Assembly: GCA_011772965.1 (NCBI GenBank)
Contig: WVYN01000014.1
Span: forward strand, 95,091 to 159,090
Length of the DNA stretch: 64,000 bases
DNA from: Gammaproteobacteria bacterium
GTDB lineage: Bacteria; Pseudomonadota; Gammaproteobacteria; Eutrophobiales; Eutrophobiaceae
Direction: 5' to 3'
This document shows positions 9,032 to 18,487 of this stretch, in pieces. Numbering within the stretch: position 1 is the first letter of the stretch; each line of letters starts with the position of its first letter. Made by a program: the position numbers and the translations under genes. A model generated the notes under the pieces. The model was not told the origin of the DNA. It searched no databases and worked only from the letters and a program-made list of their open reading frames with translations.

Positions 9032-10048
9032 CTAAAGCAACAGATATTCAAAAAATGCATCGCTCCACTGCCCTCTCCGGTCGAGGATGAAACGGGTCAG
9101 TTCCCCGATTATGGTCCCGGAATTCCGATGCAAATCATCATATTCCGGCAACCGCCGGGAATAAAGTTCCTCCAGTGATTTCGGTGTGGTTTTAATCAGT
9201 ATTTCCCGGGTTCGATCATCGTTCATCCTCATCATAAAGTACTCGTAAGCCCCGAGGATCCTATCAATATTCGGATCTTCATTCTGTTCGTATACAAACC
9301 GGAGCCTTTGCATCATCGTCAGGTCAAGATGCCTGTCCAGCCAGCCAATCTTATCCTCTTTTTCCTTGCTGCATTCACCCAGGAGGAAAATCAGCCCGGC
9401 GAACATCGGGATACGGCCGTTCCGGAGCTTTACATTTCGCAAGTACCAGCTATCTATCGGATCGCTCGACAAGTCAAACTGGTGCCAGCTGCAATATGAC
9501 CTGAGATAGCGCAACAGGTCATTGAGCAAGTACACCCATTCCCTGCGTTGATCATAAATGAGAAAACCAGCGGCATATCGCTCCAGCAGTTGACGCCTGA
9601 GGTCCCTGAAATGGCCATGGCCGTAAACTGGCAAAGTATCCAGCAATATCTGCAGGCGTTTACCAAACATGTTTTTGTCATCGGCCACCTGCCCCAGGGT
9701 ACTGTGATCGCAAATTTGTTCCGGGCTTGCCGCCGTGGCATAGATGCCCGAGGATTTAGGCATGGGCAAACCCAGTGGCTGGAGTTCTCTCCAGACATCT
9801 TCCATGGCAACTTTTGCCCTTTCTTTATCCATCGCGGCGTCATCTGTGATCAACACAATCAAGTCACAGTCCGAATGGGCCATCCCCTCCAGTCTGCCCA
9901 ATGATCCGGAAGCGGCAACAACAAGGACATCCGGATTGATTCCAGCCATGGGGGCAAGCAAGCTTTCCATTTCTGCCAAAGTCTTGACCGACCACTCATG
10001 CGCATACGCCAGGGTGGGATAGCGGGAAAAATCAGGCATCGCGCTCAC
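9032..10048 (-). CDS. Pol-beta-type nucleotidyltransferase-like protein
   Basis: 338 residues, soluble. The signature is GSLGRLEGMAHSDCDLIVLI: G48-S49, then D60 and D62, the G-S-x10-D-x-D metal site of the nucleotidyltransferase fold. The remaining 250 residues are helical and not recognised. The start is GTG at 10048 or ATG at 10039; the GTG directly abuts the stop of the upstream gene. It is the last gene of a three-gene operon with a GCS2-type ligase and an M14-type amide hydrolase. It may transfer a nucleotide to a small molecule or protein; the substrate is unknown. Confidence 0.75.
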   Translation of the reverse strand: MSAMPDFSRYPTLAYAHEWSVKTLAEMESLLAPMAGINPDVLVVAASGSLGRLEGMAHSDCDLIVLITDDAAMDKERAKVAMEDVWRELQPLGLPMPKSSGIYATAASPEQICDHSTLGQVADDKNMFGKRLQILLDTLPVYGHGHFRDLRRQLLERYAAGFLIYDQRREWVYLLNDLLRYLRSYCSWHQFDLSSDPIDSWYLRNVKLRNGRIPMFAGLIFLLGECSKEKEDKIGWLDRHLDLTMMQRLRFVYEQNEDPNIDRILGAYEYFMMRMNDDRTREILIKTTPKSLEELYSRRLPEYDDLHRNSGTIIGELTRFILDRRGQWSDAFFEYLLL

Positions 10049-11065
10049 TTATTCCGGTAATGGGTAATGTTCCATTAAATAACACAGGCAATCTTTCTTT
10101 ATAACGTCAGTATTGAGCGTTATCATTGCCGGAATGATTTCTCTATTAGAAATCAAATCGCCGTCTATTATTGAAAAATAATCCTGAGTGACATCCTCAC
10201 CCAGTTCATCAGTGATAAAAAGTGGATTTCCTTTATTACTATTTACCTTGCCGATACAACTTCCTCTTGGTAATTCCCGGAAATTAAAATATTCAATATT
10301 CCTGTCCAGCCAGAGATCATAATCCTTGTGATCAAAGCCAAACTGATGATCATCCATGATTTTCACCGTGGCAACTGTGTGATAAAGATCTATATCCCGA
10401 TTGCCCAGGGTGCGCTCTGGTAATTTTTTAATATGCATGCAAGCATCTATAAATTCACTGGCATGATCAATACCGCTTTTTTCGCCAGACAAACCGCATT
10501 CAACAGTCACCGCGGGACAGAACTGTGCAAATGCCATACTTTGCACTCCCCGTGGGCGGGTAAAATAAACCATGGTTCTTGAAAACAGGCTGCCCAGCTG
10601 CAGGAATTTATTATCTGTTCTGTTGACACAGGCGTAATGAGGATTTTTCCCACTGTTGTTATGGATATCAATGCTGCCAAACACCCCACGCTGTTTCATT
10701 TGTTCAACGACTGTACGCATCATCTCGTGTTCGGGTGAACTTTCATTGCCTTCCCAGACACGATTGAAGTCCCGCTGCTCGTCAAGATAACGCTTGCCAT
10801 AGCGGGCTGCCTGTACGTTACCTATATATAACGAGAAATCACGTGGTAATTCTCTTCCGGTATATCCCAGTAAACACTTCCTGACTGCTTCCCAGCCGGT
10901 GTGCTCGTTACCATGAAGCAGTACGGATGCAAATAATGCAGGTTGTTTTCTTCCTTTCAAATGAACCAGAACGGGGCCCGGTAATCTGGTATGCAACTCC
11001 TCTGCTGGTAGTAGCAGGACCTCGTCATCCAGTGATTCAAGTATCGTCAACATCAGATGTTCCAT
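10049..11065 (-). CDS. M14/AstE-ASPA-type zinc amide hydrolase
   Basis: 338 residues of the succinylglutamate desuccinylase/aspartoacylase group. Visible motifs are HGNEHTGWEA (zinc ligands H51, E54), RDFNRVW (substrate carboxylate-binding DFNR), SIDIHNNSG (third zinc ligand H135) and TVECG (catalytic E189). The family removes acyl groups from amino acids or trims peptides. The ORF starts at 11065, but ATG at 11053 overlaps the stop of the upstream ligase as TGATG and may be the true start. Pairing an amide hydrolase with an amide ligase suggests processing of a gamma-glutamyl or similar amide product. Confidence 0.8.
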   Translation of the reverse strand: MEHLMLTILESLDDEVLLLPAEELHTRLPGPVLVHLKGRKQPALFASVLLHGNEHTGWEAVRKCLLGYTGRELPRDFSLYIGNVQAARYGKRYLDEQRDFNRVWEGNESSPEHEMMRTVVEQMKQRGVFGSIDIHNNSGKNPHYACVNRTDNKFLQLGSLFSRTMVYFTRPRGVQSMAFAQFCPAVTVECGLSGEKSGIDHASEFIDACMHIKKLPERTLGNRDIDLYHTVATVKIMDDHQFGFDHKDYDLWLDRNIEYFNFRELPRGSCIGKVNSNKGNPLFITDELGEDVTQDYFSIIDGDLISNREIIPAMITLNTDVIKKDCLCYLMEHYPLPE

Positions 11066-12468
11066 TCATGTACCGGACAGCCGGACTGTTGTCTTTCAAG
11101 GTAGGCCTTGCTTAACAACCTCATGTCCTTGCCATATTTTTTAACCCAACGCCGTTGCCATATGGCACCGTTCTGCCCTTTTCGTATCCGCTGTTCAATA
11201 ACAGACAAATAATGCTTGCGGTTCTCATCGGAAATGCCCAGCTGTTCAAGCCCCTTCTCTGCTATAGGTAATAACTGGTCCAGTAAAAGTGTATTAACCT
11301 CGTACTGTTCGCCATCCAGCCAATGTAATGATGACCGCATGCCATAACGTGCCGCGTTGTAAAAGTTTTGCCTGACTAAAGGAAACTCTATCTGGTATTC
11401 CGGTGGTTCTGTCATACTGGCAAAGAAATGGACAAGTCCCCAGAACAAGCTGGCATTGGCAACCATATCAATCATCGAAGGGCCCGAAGGTACCACCCGG
11501 TTTTCAATCCTCAGGTGAATATGTCCTTCCCTGTCAAATCCCACCAGGGGCCTGTTCCAGCGCCAAATGGTGCCGTTATGCAAGCGCAGATGTTTAAGTT
11601 CGGCAGAATTGCTCTCGTCATTCAAGGGAATGAGAATGGCATACTTTTCCAGGTTTTCCTCAAAACAGGAAAATAATGAACCCTTGACGTATTCATGACC
11701 GAATGTCACCCGCTTGCTTTCTTGCATGCCTACATCTACCGATTGTTCAAACAAACGTATCCGGGTCTCGTCCCAGAGATTACAGCCAAACAGGAATGGA
11801 GAATTTGCACTAACGGCCACCAGTGGCGCCGAAATAATCTGTGCTGCATTGTAGCTGCGTACGGCATCTTGCTGTTTGATCTGGTAATGAATCTGGAAAG
11901 ATGTCGTCGCAGCCTCAAGCATGACATTATGATGCACGGTATTGAGATGATCCTTGCCACGGATATTCAGCGTCAGTGGCAAGCCATTTCTGATTTCCAT
12001 GACTTGTTCATTAAGCGCGCGATAACGTTGGCTTGTCGACATATGTTCCAGGGTCAGTTCCTTGTCGATAATTCCGGGATGTATCCCGATAGCCATCACA
12101 TCCGCATCCAGCGATCCTGCTATTTCGTGACATCGGTTCCAGGTCAACAATAATTCCTGATAAAACTTATCCAGGGCATCATTTATTAATGGCTGTGGCT
12201 CAACATTAATCTCGAAATTAAATTTTGATAATTCATGTACGACCTTGGAATAATTAAGTACCTTGAGAAACTTTTCGTTTATCGGTAATGGAACAGCATC
12301 TTCATCCACGAGCCAGGCTTCAACCTCAAAACCACCAATATTGTGCTGACAGATAAACTGGTTTTCGCGAAAATACCGGCGTAATGTCTCGGTTTCGGAA
12401 CGCAAATGTTCACGGAAAGCACTGAAATCATGCTTTGTGAATTGACTGGTTGGAATTTCTTGCCCCAT
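11053..12468 (-). CDS. GCS2-type glutamate-cysteine ligase-like amide ligase
   Basis: 471 residues, soluble, of the GCS2 carboxylate-amine ligase group (YbdK/EgtA-like). Features include GGFEVEAWLVDEDAVPLPI (the Glu-rich metal/ATP strand), FEINVEPQPL, the substrate region LEAATTSFQIHYQIKQ and HIHLRIENRVVPSGPSMIDM. It is longer than YbdK (about 370). The family joins a carboxylate, often the gamma-carboxyl of Glu, to an amine using ATP. It is first in the operon, overlapping the M14 hydrolase. It is not the housekeeping GshA as judged by motifs, and its substrates are unknown. Confidence 0.78.
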   Translation of the reverse strand: MGQEIPTSQFTKHDFSAFREHLRSETETLRRYFRENQFICQHNIGGFEVEAWLVDEDAVPLPINEKFLKVLNYSKVVHELSKFNFEINVEPQPLINDALDKFYQELLLTWNRCHEIAGSLDADVMAIGIHPGIIDKELTLEHMSTSQRYRALNEQVMEIRNGLPLTLNIRGKDHLNTVHHNVMLEAATTSFQIHYQIKQQDAVRSYNAAQIISAPLVAVSANSPFLFGCNLWDETRIRLFEQSVDVGMQESKRVTFGHEYVKGSLFSCFEENLEKYAILIPLNDESNSAELKHLRLHNGTIWRWNRPLVGFDREGHIHLRIENRVVPSGPSMIDMVANASLFWGLVHFFASMTEPPEYQIEFPLVRQNFYNAARYGMRSSLHWLDGEQYEVNTLLLDQLLPIAEKGLEQLGISDENRKHYLSVIEQRIRKGQNGAIWQRRWVKKYGKDMRLLSKAYLERQQSGCPVHEWNI

Positions 12469-12537
12469 ATTGGATCATCTTGTTAATAAATTGATTGTAA
12501 CGATGAACATCAATGATTCAACTACTATTATTTTATT

Positions 12538-13299
12538 ATGATACGCGGTGTACTGCTTGATCTCAGTGGTGTGCTCTATGTCGGCAATAAGGTATTACCT
12601 GGAGCCAATATAGCACTGGACAAACTCACTGAATCCGGATTGCCTGTCCGGTATGTCACCAATACAACCCGCAAAACATCCCGTGTGATTCTGGATCAGT
12701 TATCCGCGATGGATTTTATAATCAAACCGGATGAATTATTCACTGCCCCGATTGCTGCCAGAGCACTCCTTGAGCGTGAAAGTTTACGGCCTTACCTGTT
12801 AATCCATCGGGACCTTGAAGAAGAATTTTCCGACATGAATTTTCTGGAGAACGTTAATGCGGTGCTGGTGGGCGATGCGGGTAAAGGGTTTACCTATGAA
12901 AATATGAACACAGCTTTTCGCTTGATTATGAATGGTGCCCGGTTCCTGGCGCTGGGTGTCAATCGATATTTCAGTGAAGGTGATTCATTAAGTCTCGATG
13001 TCGGTCCATTTGTCCACGCACTTGAATATGCTTCCGGCATAGATGCCAGGGTCGTCGGCAAACCCTCAGTTGATTTTTATATGAGTGCTGTTGAAAGTAT
13101 CGGCTGTGATCACTCCGAGGTGATCATGGTGGGCGATGATGTTGAATCCGATGTGAATGGTGCACTTCAGGCGGGGCTGCAGGCCATCCTGGTCAGGACC
13201 GGTAAATATACCAATGCTGACAAGGAAAGAATCCAGGCAAAGGGTCACTGCAAGGCAGACCTGCAAGAAGCCGTTGATTATATCCTTCAGCAAGTCTGA
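12538..13299 (+). CDS. LHPP-type HAD-IIA phosphatase
   Basis: 253 residues, close in motif and length to animal LHPP (phospholysine/phosphohistidine/pyrophosphate phosphatase). DLSGVLY carries the nucleophile D8, with Ser rather than Asp two positions on, as in LHPP. RYVTNTTRK, LRPYLLIHRDLEEEF, LDVGPFVHALEYASGI, VVGKPS and MVGDDVESDVNGA follow. It removes phosphate from small or protein-bound substrates. It is divergent from the GCS2/M14/nucleotidyltransferase operon across 69 bases and may share its control. Bacterial function is not established. Confidence 0.85.
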   Translation: MIRGVLLDLSGVLYVGNKVLPGANIALDKLTESGLPVRYVTNTTRKTSRVILDQLSAMDFIIKPDELFTAPIAARALLERESLRPYLLIHRDLEEEFSDMNFLENVNAVLVGDAGKGFTYENMNTAFRLIMNGARFLALGVNRYFSEGDSLSLDVGPFVHALEYASGIDARVVGKPSVDFYMSAVESIGCDHSEVIMVGDDVESDVNGALQAGLQAILVRTGKYTNADKERIQAKGHCKADLQEAVDYILQQV

Positions 13300-13357
13300 G
13301 TTTTATTATCGGGACGATGCGATGCTATGATGACTCGAGCGACCGAGATATCAGAAA

Positions 13358-14242
13358 ATGAAAATAACCACGTTCATTCACAACGGCACTGAACACGTCG
13401 GCGCCATTGATAACGATTCGATAGTCCCATTTAATCTTGCAACGAAGCTGGACATGAATGGATTCCTGGCTGGCGGCGACGTGCTGCAGCAACAGTTGCA
13501 GGAAAAGATCGGGACTAACCGGGAACGTCTGGCCTTTTCAGATATCAGTCTGCAGGCACCGGTACCACGACCGTCGAAATATTTTGGCGTCAGCCTGAAT
13601 TATGCTGATCACATCGAGGAAACCGGCCTGGAACGTCCCGAATACCCGACTTTTTTCAACAAGCAGGTCAGTTGCATCATCGGACCCGGCCAGCCAATCC
13701 ATCGCCCGAATGTCTCGGAAAAACTCGATTATGAAGGTGAACTGGGTCTGGTTATTGGCAGGCGCTGCCGGCACGTCACACGTGATCAGGCCCGGACGGT
13801 AATTGCGGCCTACACGGTCTGCAATGACGTCTCGGTACGGGACTGGCAAATGCGCTCGCATACCTGGACCCTGGGAAAATCATTTGATACCCATGGCCCC
13901 ATCGGTCCCTGGCTGGTCACCGCGGATGAGATCGGCGATCCGCATCAACTGGATATCAAGACCTGGGTCAACGACGAACAACGGCAATCATCCAACACCG
14001 ATCAACTGATCTTTGACTGTTATTACCTGGTCGAATACCTCTCCAGTGTCATGACCCTGGAGCCGGGTGATATCATTGCCACCGGCACCAGCAGCGGGGT
14101 TGGTGTAAAGATGAAACCACGGGGATACATGCATCCCGGTGATACGGTTCGTGTCGAAATCGAGAAGATCGGGACACTGGAAAACCCGGTCATCCAGGAA
14201 CCGGACGATACGGCCTTTATCGATCCACCACGGCCCGGTTAA
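13358..14242 (+). CDS. Fumarylacetoacetate hydrolase family protein
   Basis: 294 residues. After an N-terminal domain (about 1-65), the FAH fold runs from VPRPSKYFGVSLNYADH to the C-terminus with metal ligands in LDYEGELGLVIGR, NDVSVRDWQ, the catalytic loop GKSFDTHGPIGPW, and DIIATGTSSGVG. The family hydrolyses or decarboxylates beta-diketo and oxaloacetate-type acids; substrate cannot be read from sequence. It follows the HAD gene by 58 bases on the same strand. Confidence 0.88.
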   Translation: MKITTFIHNGTEHVGAIDNDSIVPFNLATKLDMNGFLAGGDVLQQQLQEKIGTNRERLAFSDISLQAPVPRPSKYFGVSLNYADHIEETGLERPEYPTFFNKQVSCIIGPGQPIHRPNVSEKLDYEGELGLVIGRRCRHVTRDQARTVIAAYTVCNDVSVRDWQMRSHTWTLGKSFDTHGPIGPWLVTADEIGDPHQLDIKTWVNDEQRQSSNTDQLIFDCYYLVEYLSSVMTLEPGDIIATGTSSGVGVKMKPRGYMHPGDTVRVEIEKIGTLENPVIQEPDDTAFIDPPRPG

Positions 14243-14257
14243 GCGAACCGTCTGTTG

Positions 14258-14845
14258 TTATTGTTCCGGGTTCAGCACCTGGAGCAGTGACTGGATCTGC
14301 GCCAGCCGTTGAACCGGGTCATCGGTCTCCAGCAAGTCCTGTTTTTCCTCGAGTTCGAGTGGCAGCAACTCTGCCAGCCGGCAACTCACCCAGCTGGCAT
14401 CCAGGTATTTCTCTTCTCTGCTCAAGTGAGTCAGTTCAAACTTTTCGACAATCTGGCGCAGCAAATCTGACAACAACTGGAATTCAACCGGTAACTCCTC
14501 GTCGTCATTCTCAGCTATGATTTCGACATCACCTTCCAGTAATTTATTCGGGCGTAAGCGCTTTTCTACAACACGAAATCGTTTCCCGCCTTTTGCCGTC
14601 ACACCCAGGATCCCGTCTTCCCCTTGGTCCCAATCAACGATGTGGGCAAAGGTCCCGATGTCATGGCATTCAGCCGGCGTTCCTGCCTCGTTGCCGCTGG
14701 AAATCAGGCACACCCCAAAGCAGCTATCTGAACGTAAACACTCACTTACCATATCAAGATAACGGCTCTCGAAGATCCGGAGCGGCAGTACGCCCTCGGG
14801 AAAGAGCACGGTATTTAGTGGGAACAATGGAATATGTTTCAGCAT
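14258..14845 (-). CDS. Stand-alone LON N-terminal (substrate-binding) domain protein
   Basis: 195 residues matching only the N-terminal domain of Lon protease: IPLFPLNTVLFPEGVLPLRIFESRYLDMV, FGVCLI, IGTFAHIVDWD and GGKRFRVV, with a C-terminal helical bundle. No AAA+ or protease domain follows. Such proteins are widespread but uncharacterised and may bind unfolded segments. Its ATG overlaps the mpl stop (ATGCTGA), placing it third in the operon with the membrane protein and mpl. Confidence 0.88.
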   Translation of the reverse strand: MLKHIPLFPLNTVLFPEGVLPLRIFESRYLDMVSECLRSDSCFGVCLISSGNEAGTPAECHDIGTFAHIVDWDQGEDGILGVTAKGGKRFRVVEKRLRPNKLLEGDVEIIAENDDEELPVEFQLLSDLLRQIVEKFELTHLSREEKYLDASWVSCRLAELLPLELEEKQDLLETDDPVQRLAQIQSLLQVLNPEQ

Positions 14846-16200
14846 GACGCCTGTAATTGCTCTATCAGTCGCTGATGAATGTTAGCAAACGAACCGTTAC
14901 TCATTATGACAATCTGGTCCCCGGATTGTGCCATGGCAACCAGGGCATCGATCAGCTGCTGGGTATCAGCAAACACCTCTCGCTTTCTGGCGATCGATCG
15001 GGTGGCGTGTTCAAGGTCCCATGACAGGTCGTCAGGGCGGAACAGCAGCACCTGGTCGGCCAGCTCGAAAGCCGCAGCCAGTCTCGCCTTGTGGACCCCT
15101 TGACGCATGGTGTTTGAGCGGGGCTCCATGACGGCAATAATACGTTGCTTGCCCACGCGGCTGCGCAGTGCCTCTAGGCTTGCCTCGATTTCGGTGGGAT
15201 GATGGGCAAAATCGTCGTAGACCGATATGTTGTTAATTGTGACTAAATGCTCTAATCGTCGCTTAACATTCTTGAAATTTGCCAATGCTTCACATACTTC
15301 ACCAGACGTCAATCCGACGTGACCAGCCGCGGCCGCAGTTGCTAGGGCATTCATGGCATTGTGCTTGCCAAACAGATCCCAGCGCATAACACCACCCGGT
15401 TCCCCATCCACCGTGATCTCGAATTCACTGTAGTCATCCTGTAGGGGCTTCACGCACCAGCGGGCATCAGTCTCACCGAAATATTCTACGGTTGACCAGC
15501 AACCCTGCGCCAGAACAGCCAGGACCTCCCTATCCCCGGCCCGGGCAACAATCAAACCATGGCGTGGAATCATCCGGATCAAATGGTGAAATTGGCGTCT
15601 GATAGCATCAAGATCGGCGAAGATGTCTGCATGATCGAACTCAATATTGGTAATAACCAGAGTCCGGGGATGATAGTGAACAAATTTTGACCGCTTATCG
15701 AAAAAGGCCGTGTCATATTCATCCGCCTCGACCACAAAGTACTTGCCAGCGCCCAGGCGAGCCGAAACCCCGACATTTGCCGGGATCCCGCCAATCAGGA
15801 AACCGGGGCCCAGGCCTTCGACTTCCAGTGACCAGGCCAGCATGGCGGCCGTGGTCGTCTTGCCATGCGTACCGGCCACGGCGAGTACATGTTTCCCGAC
15901 TAGCATGTGTTCATACAGCCACTGTGGTCCCGAGATCATTCGTAAGCCGGCATCCAGGCAATATTCAATGCAATCATTGCCGCGGCCCAGGGCATTACCC
16001 ACCACCACAAGGTCCGGTGCCGGCTCGAGCTGGATTGGATCATAACCCTCGGTCAGATGAATACCCTGTTCTTCCAACTGGGTGCTCATCGGTGGGTAGA
16101 CATTGGTGTCGGAGCCACTGACCTCATGACCCAGTTCACGCGCCAACAGTGCCAGGCCACCCATAAAAGTGCCACAGATTCCCAGGATATGGATTCTCAT
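14839..16200 (-). CDS. mpl: UDP-MurNAc:L-Ala-gamma-D-Glu-meso-DAP ligase Mpl
   Basis: Murein-recycling ligase that attaches recovered tripeptide to UDP-MurNAc. From ATG 16200 (MRIHILGICGTFMGGLA) it is 453 residues (E. coli 457). The open frame extends to 16446, but that segment is low-complexity without homology. Visible: the N-terminal GICGTFMGG UDP site, ATP loop VAGTHGKTTTAAML, VVEADEYDTAFFDKRSKF, FGKHNAMNALA and DDFAHHPTEI. The start overlaps the stop of the membrane-protein gene as ATGA. Confidence 0.96.
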   Translation of the reverse strand: MRIHILGICGTFMGGLALLARELGHEVSGSDTNVYPPMSTQLEEQGIHLTEGYDPIQLEPAPDLVVVGNALGRGNDCIEYCLDAGLRMISGPQWLYEHMLVGKHVLAVAGTHGKTTTAAMLAWSLEVEGLGPGFLIGGIPANVGVSARLGAGKYFVVEADEYDTAFFDKRSKFVHYHPRTLVITNIEFDHADIFADLDAIRRQFHHLIRMIPRHGLIVARAGDREVLAVLAQGCWSTVEYFGETDARWCVKPLQDDYSEFEITVDGEPGGVMRWDLFGKHNAMNALATAAAAGHVGLTSGEVCEALANFKNVKRRLEHLVTINNISVYDDFAHHPTEIEASLEALRSRVGKQRIIAVMEPRSNTMRQGVHKARLAAAFELADQVLLFRPDDLSWDLEHATRSIARKREVFADTQQLIDALVAMAQSGDQIVIMSNGSFANIHQRLIEQLQASC

Positions 16201-16721
16201 TGTGGGCCTATGGCAGGAAACGCCAGGGAGATGAGGTAGGTCGTGATCACGATGTAGATTATGGCAAACACGATTCCAAAACCCAACGTGGTCGCCAGCG
16301 CATGGCGAAGGATATGACCCAGCACCATTATGTTCCAGATGACCAGGGCAAGATAGAGCAATGCAGCCACTGACTGTAATACCTCGCCGGTTTGCCACAA
16401 CATACCACTGTAAATCAGTGGGATTGCAAACAGGCTGATGATGCAACCGGTGCCTACAATTGCTGTCAGGGTTTGCATCAGGCGTTCGGGCTTTTTATGC
16501 AACCTTAAAATAACCCAGGTGATCAAGCTGACCAGGAGGATTTCAATGACACTACTGGCCATGGCCGTTGCCAGCGGTGCAGTGTAAACGATCACCAGGG
16601 TGCTGATGGCAATATAAAGCGCCAGTGAGACAGCAAGCAGCTCAGTGGACCGCGGCAGGTCTTGCGGGTTCTTGCGCAGCAAGCAAATTTCAAAATAGTT
16701 TTTGAACAGGGTCACCAGCAT
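16197..16721 (-). CDS. Five-helix inner-membrane protein of unknown function
   Basis: 174 residues with about five hydrophobic segments (roughly 28-50, 55-72, 84-104, 115-135, 142-168), a short basic N-terminus and no obvious catalytic motif. It resembles small Yip1-like membrane proteins in layout only. Its stop overlaps the mpl start (ATGA), so the pair is co-translated; a link to the envelope or murein recycling is inference. Confidence 0.65.
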   Translation of the reverse strand: MLVTLFKNYFEICLLRKNPQDLPRSTELLAVSLALYIAISTLVIVYTAPLATAMASSVIEILLVSLITWVILRLHKKPERLMQTLTAIVGTGCIISLFAIPLIYSGMLWQTGEVLQSVAALLYLALVIWNIMVLGHILRHALATTLGFGIVFAIIYIVITTYLISLAFPAIGPQ

Positions 16722-16756
16722 TCAATCAATCCCACTTGAGGTAAGGCCGGGTAAGG

Positions 16757-17920
16757 CTATAGCCGTTCCCGGTAATGTGAATAATCGTAAACCTTGCGTG
16801 GGTGCAAGCGTCCCGATGCATCGAGTGAATAGACAGCAGGCAGGTTAATGCCATTGAACATACTGGCCTTCACCAGCATGTAGGCACCGACATTTGCAAT
16901 AACGATTCGGCTGCCTATCTTGAGTTCATGATCAAAAAAGTAATCGCCGAACAGGTCGCCGCTAAGACAACTGGCCCCGGCAAGACGATACCCGTGTTTA
17001 CCCTGGGTTGATTCCTGCAAAAGCATGGGCCGGTACTGGTATTCAAAAATCTCCGGCAGATGATTCACGCTGGTATCAAGTACTGCAATGGTTTTATCGT
17101 CTGCTCTGAACATATCGATCACACTGGCGACAACATACCCGGCGCTGCCAACGATTCCCTTGCCCGGTTCAAAAAACAGATCCAGCTTGTATTTCTCCTT
17201 CAGGGTCCTGCTGAGGCCGACGAGCGGGTCCAGATCAGAATACCGCTCAAAGAGGTAACCGCCGCCGAAATTGATCCAGTTCAGTCGCTGCAAGAGTAAC
17301 GGGTTGGTACCCATGAGTTTTTCGACACTGACCACCAGTTGCTCCAGGTCCCGGGATTCGCAATTGTTGTGAATGTGCAGGCCGTGTAATTGAGCGGGCA
17401 GCTGATCGCTGTCAGTTATTGCAGCAAGGGCTACCCCCAGCTTGGAGGCCGGTCGGCACGGGTCGAAACGGACATCAAGAGCATATGACACACCGGGGTT
17501 CACACGCAGACCAAAACTCAGCTTTTTAAATACAGGCGCGAATTGCTGCCACTGGCTCAGCGAATTAAAACTCACGTAGCCGCAGTGATCGGCGATTACT
17601 TTACCGTCCGCGGGCCGAATGCCGGGGCTGGTCAGGTGGATCCGGGTACTGTCTTTGAGGATCTCAGCCGCCAGGCGGGCCTCAAAGGCCGAACTCACCG
17701 AGAAACCATCTACCCGTTTGGCGACCTGTTTCAGCAAGGCTGAAAAACTCAGCGCCTTGACTGAATAGAGGATCTTGCAGCCCGTCTCACGCCGCAGTTC
17801 TGTGAGCATGTCCAGCTTGTCGTTGATCGCACGTTCATCGTATACAAAAGCAGGTGTCGTCAGCGAGGCATCGCTCCATAGACCCAGTAGATGTTCATTA
17901 AATTGCTGTGAAACTGTCAT
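16757..17920 (-). CDS. nspC: Carboxynorspermidine/carboxyspermidine decarboxylase
   Basis: 387 residues, a fold-III (alanine racemase-like) PLP enzyme. It carries the PLP lysine K55 in YSVKALS, HIHNNCESRD, the phosphate-binding INFGGGYLF, FEPGKGIVG and the C-terminal active-site CLSGDLFGDY, the pattern of NspC rather than ornithine or DAP decarboxylase. It makes norspermidine or spermidine from the carboxylated precursor. The usual partner, carboxy(nor)spermidine dehydrogenase, is not adjacent. Confidence 0.92.
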   Translation of the reverse strand: MTVSQQFNEHLLGLWSDASLTTPAFVYDERAINDKLDMLTELRRETGCKILYSVKALSFSALLKQVAKRVDGFSVSSAFEARLAAEILKDSTRIHLTSPGIRPADGKVIADHCGYVSFNSLSQWQQFAPVFKKLSFGLRVNPGVSYALDVRFDPCRPASKLGVALAAITDSDQLPAQLHGLHIHNNCESRDLEQLVVSVEKLMGTNPLLLQRLNWINFGGGYLFERYSDLDPLVGLSRTLKEKYKLDLFFEPGKGIVGSAGYVVASVIDMFRADDKTIAVLDTSVNHLPEIFEYQYRPMLLQESTQGKHGYRLAGASCLSGDLFGDYFFDHELKIGSRIVIANVGAYMLVKASMFNGINLPAVYSLDASGRLHPRKVYDYSHYRERL

Positions 17921-18045
17921 GTGTTTTCCTCTGGGGAACTTGCTGGTTTATTCGCTGCCCAATTTCCGGTAACCGGATTTGACTTGCTGGTAAACCGGCA
18001 GTTATGGTAGCCCCCAACTTATTACACAAACGAAGAAAAAGAAAT

Positions 18046-18483
18046 ATGAACATGAAACCCCCGAAACACGTACTGCAGGTGGTTTACCTGGCAGTGTTTT
18101 TAACGACTGGTATGACTACATTCGCCGAGGAGGCGGAAACCGCTAATACCGACTATATCATGCCGAACGAAATGAGCCGGGATGATCAGAAAATGCTGTC
18201 CGAATATACCAACCGTTATGATTATTGCATGGGCGAAACCTCCGTGGCGCAGATGCAGGTCCAGGATGACCCGCGGCACGTGGTTGATTTCGCCATGAAG
18301 AAATGCGCCACCGAACTGGAAAATCTCAATATGGAAATGACAGCCCGAAATTTCGATCCAAATTTTCGCCAGGGCTACATCAAGCGCATCAGTAACCGAT
18401 CAGCGAACCAGACCCTGAAAATCGTCATGATGGGCATGGCTAGAAAACAGTCCGCCGCCGCTCCTGAAGAAAAAAGCCAGTAA
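18046..18483 (+). CDS. Small exported protein, unknown function
   Basis: 145 residues from ATG 18046 (upstream GAAGAAAAAG); an in-frame ATG at 18004 would put 14 basic residues before the signal. The segment VLQVVYLAVFLTTGMTTFAEEAE is a signal peptide with likely cleavage after TFA. The mature part is acidic and helical, with two cysteines (YDYCMGET and MKKCATEL) that could form a disulfide. No family recognised. It converges on rppH with 4 bases between stops. Confidence 0.6.
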   Translation: MNMKPPKHVLQVVYLAVFLTTGMTTFAEEAETANTDYIMPNEMSRDDQKMLSEYTNRYDYCMGETSVAQMQVQDDPRHVVDFAMKKCATELENLNMEMTARNFDPNFRQGYIKRISNRSANQTLKIVMMGMARKQSAAAPEEKSQ

Positions 18484-18487
18484 GGTC

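Noticed and set aside
16201..16446. N-terminal extension of Mpl
   Set aside because: No homology and it overlaps the membrane-protein gene; ATG 16200 overlaps the upstream stop as ATGA and gives the family length.
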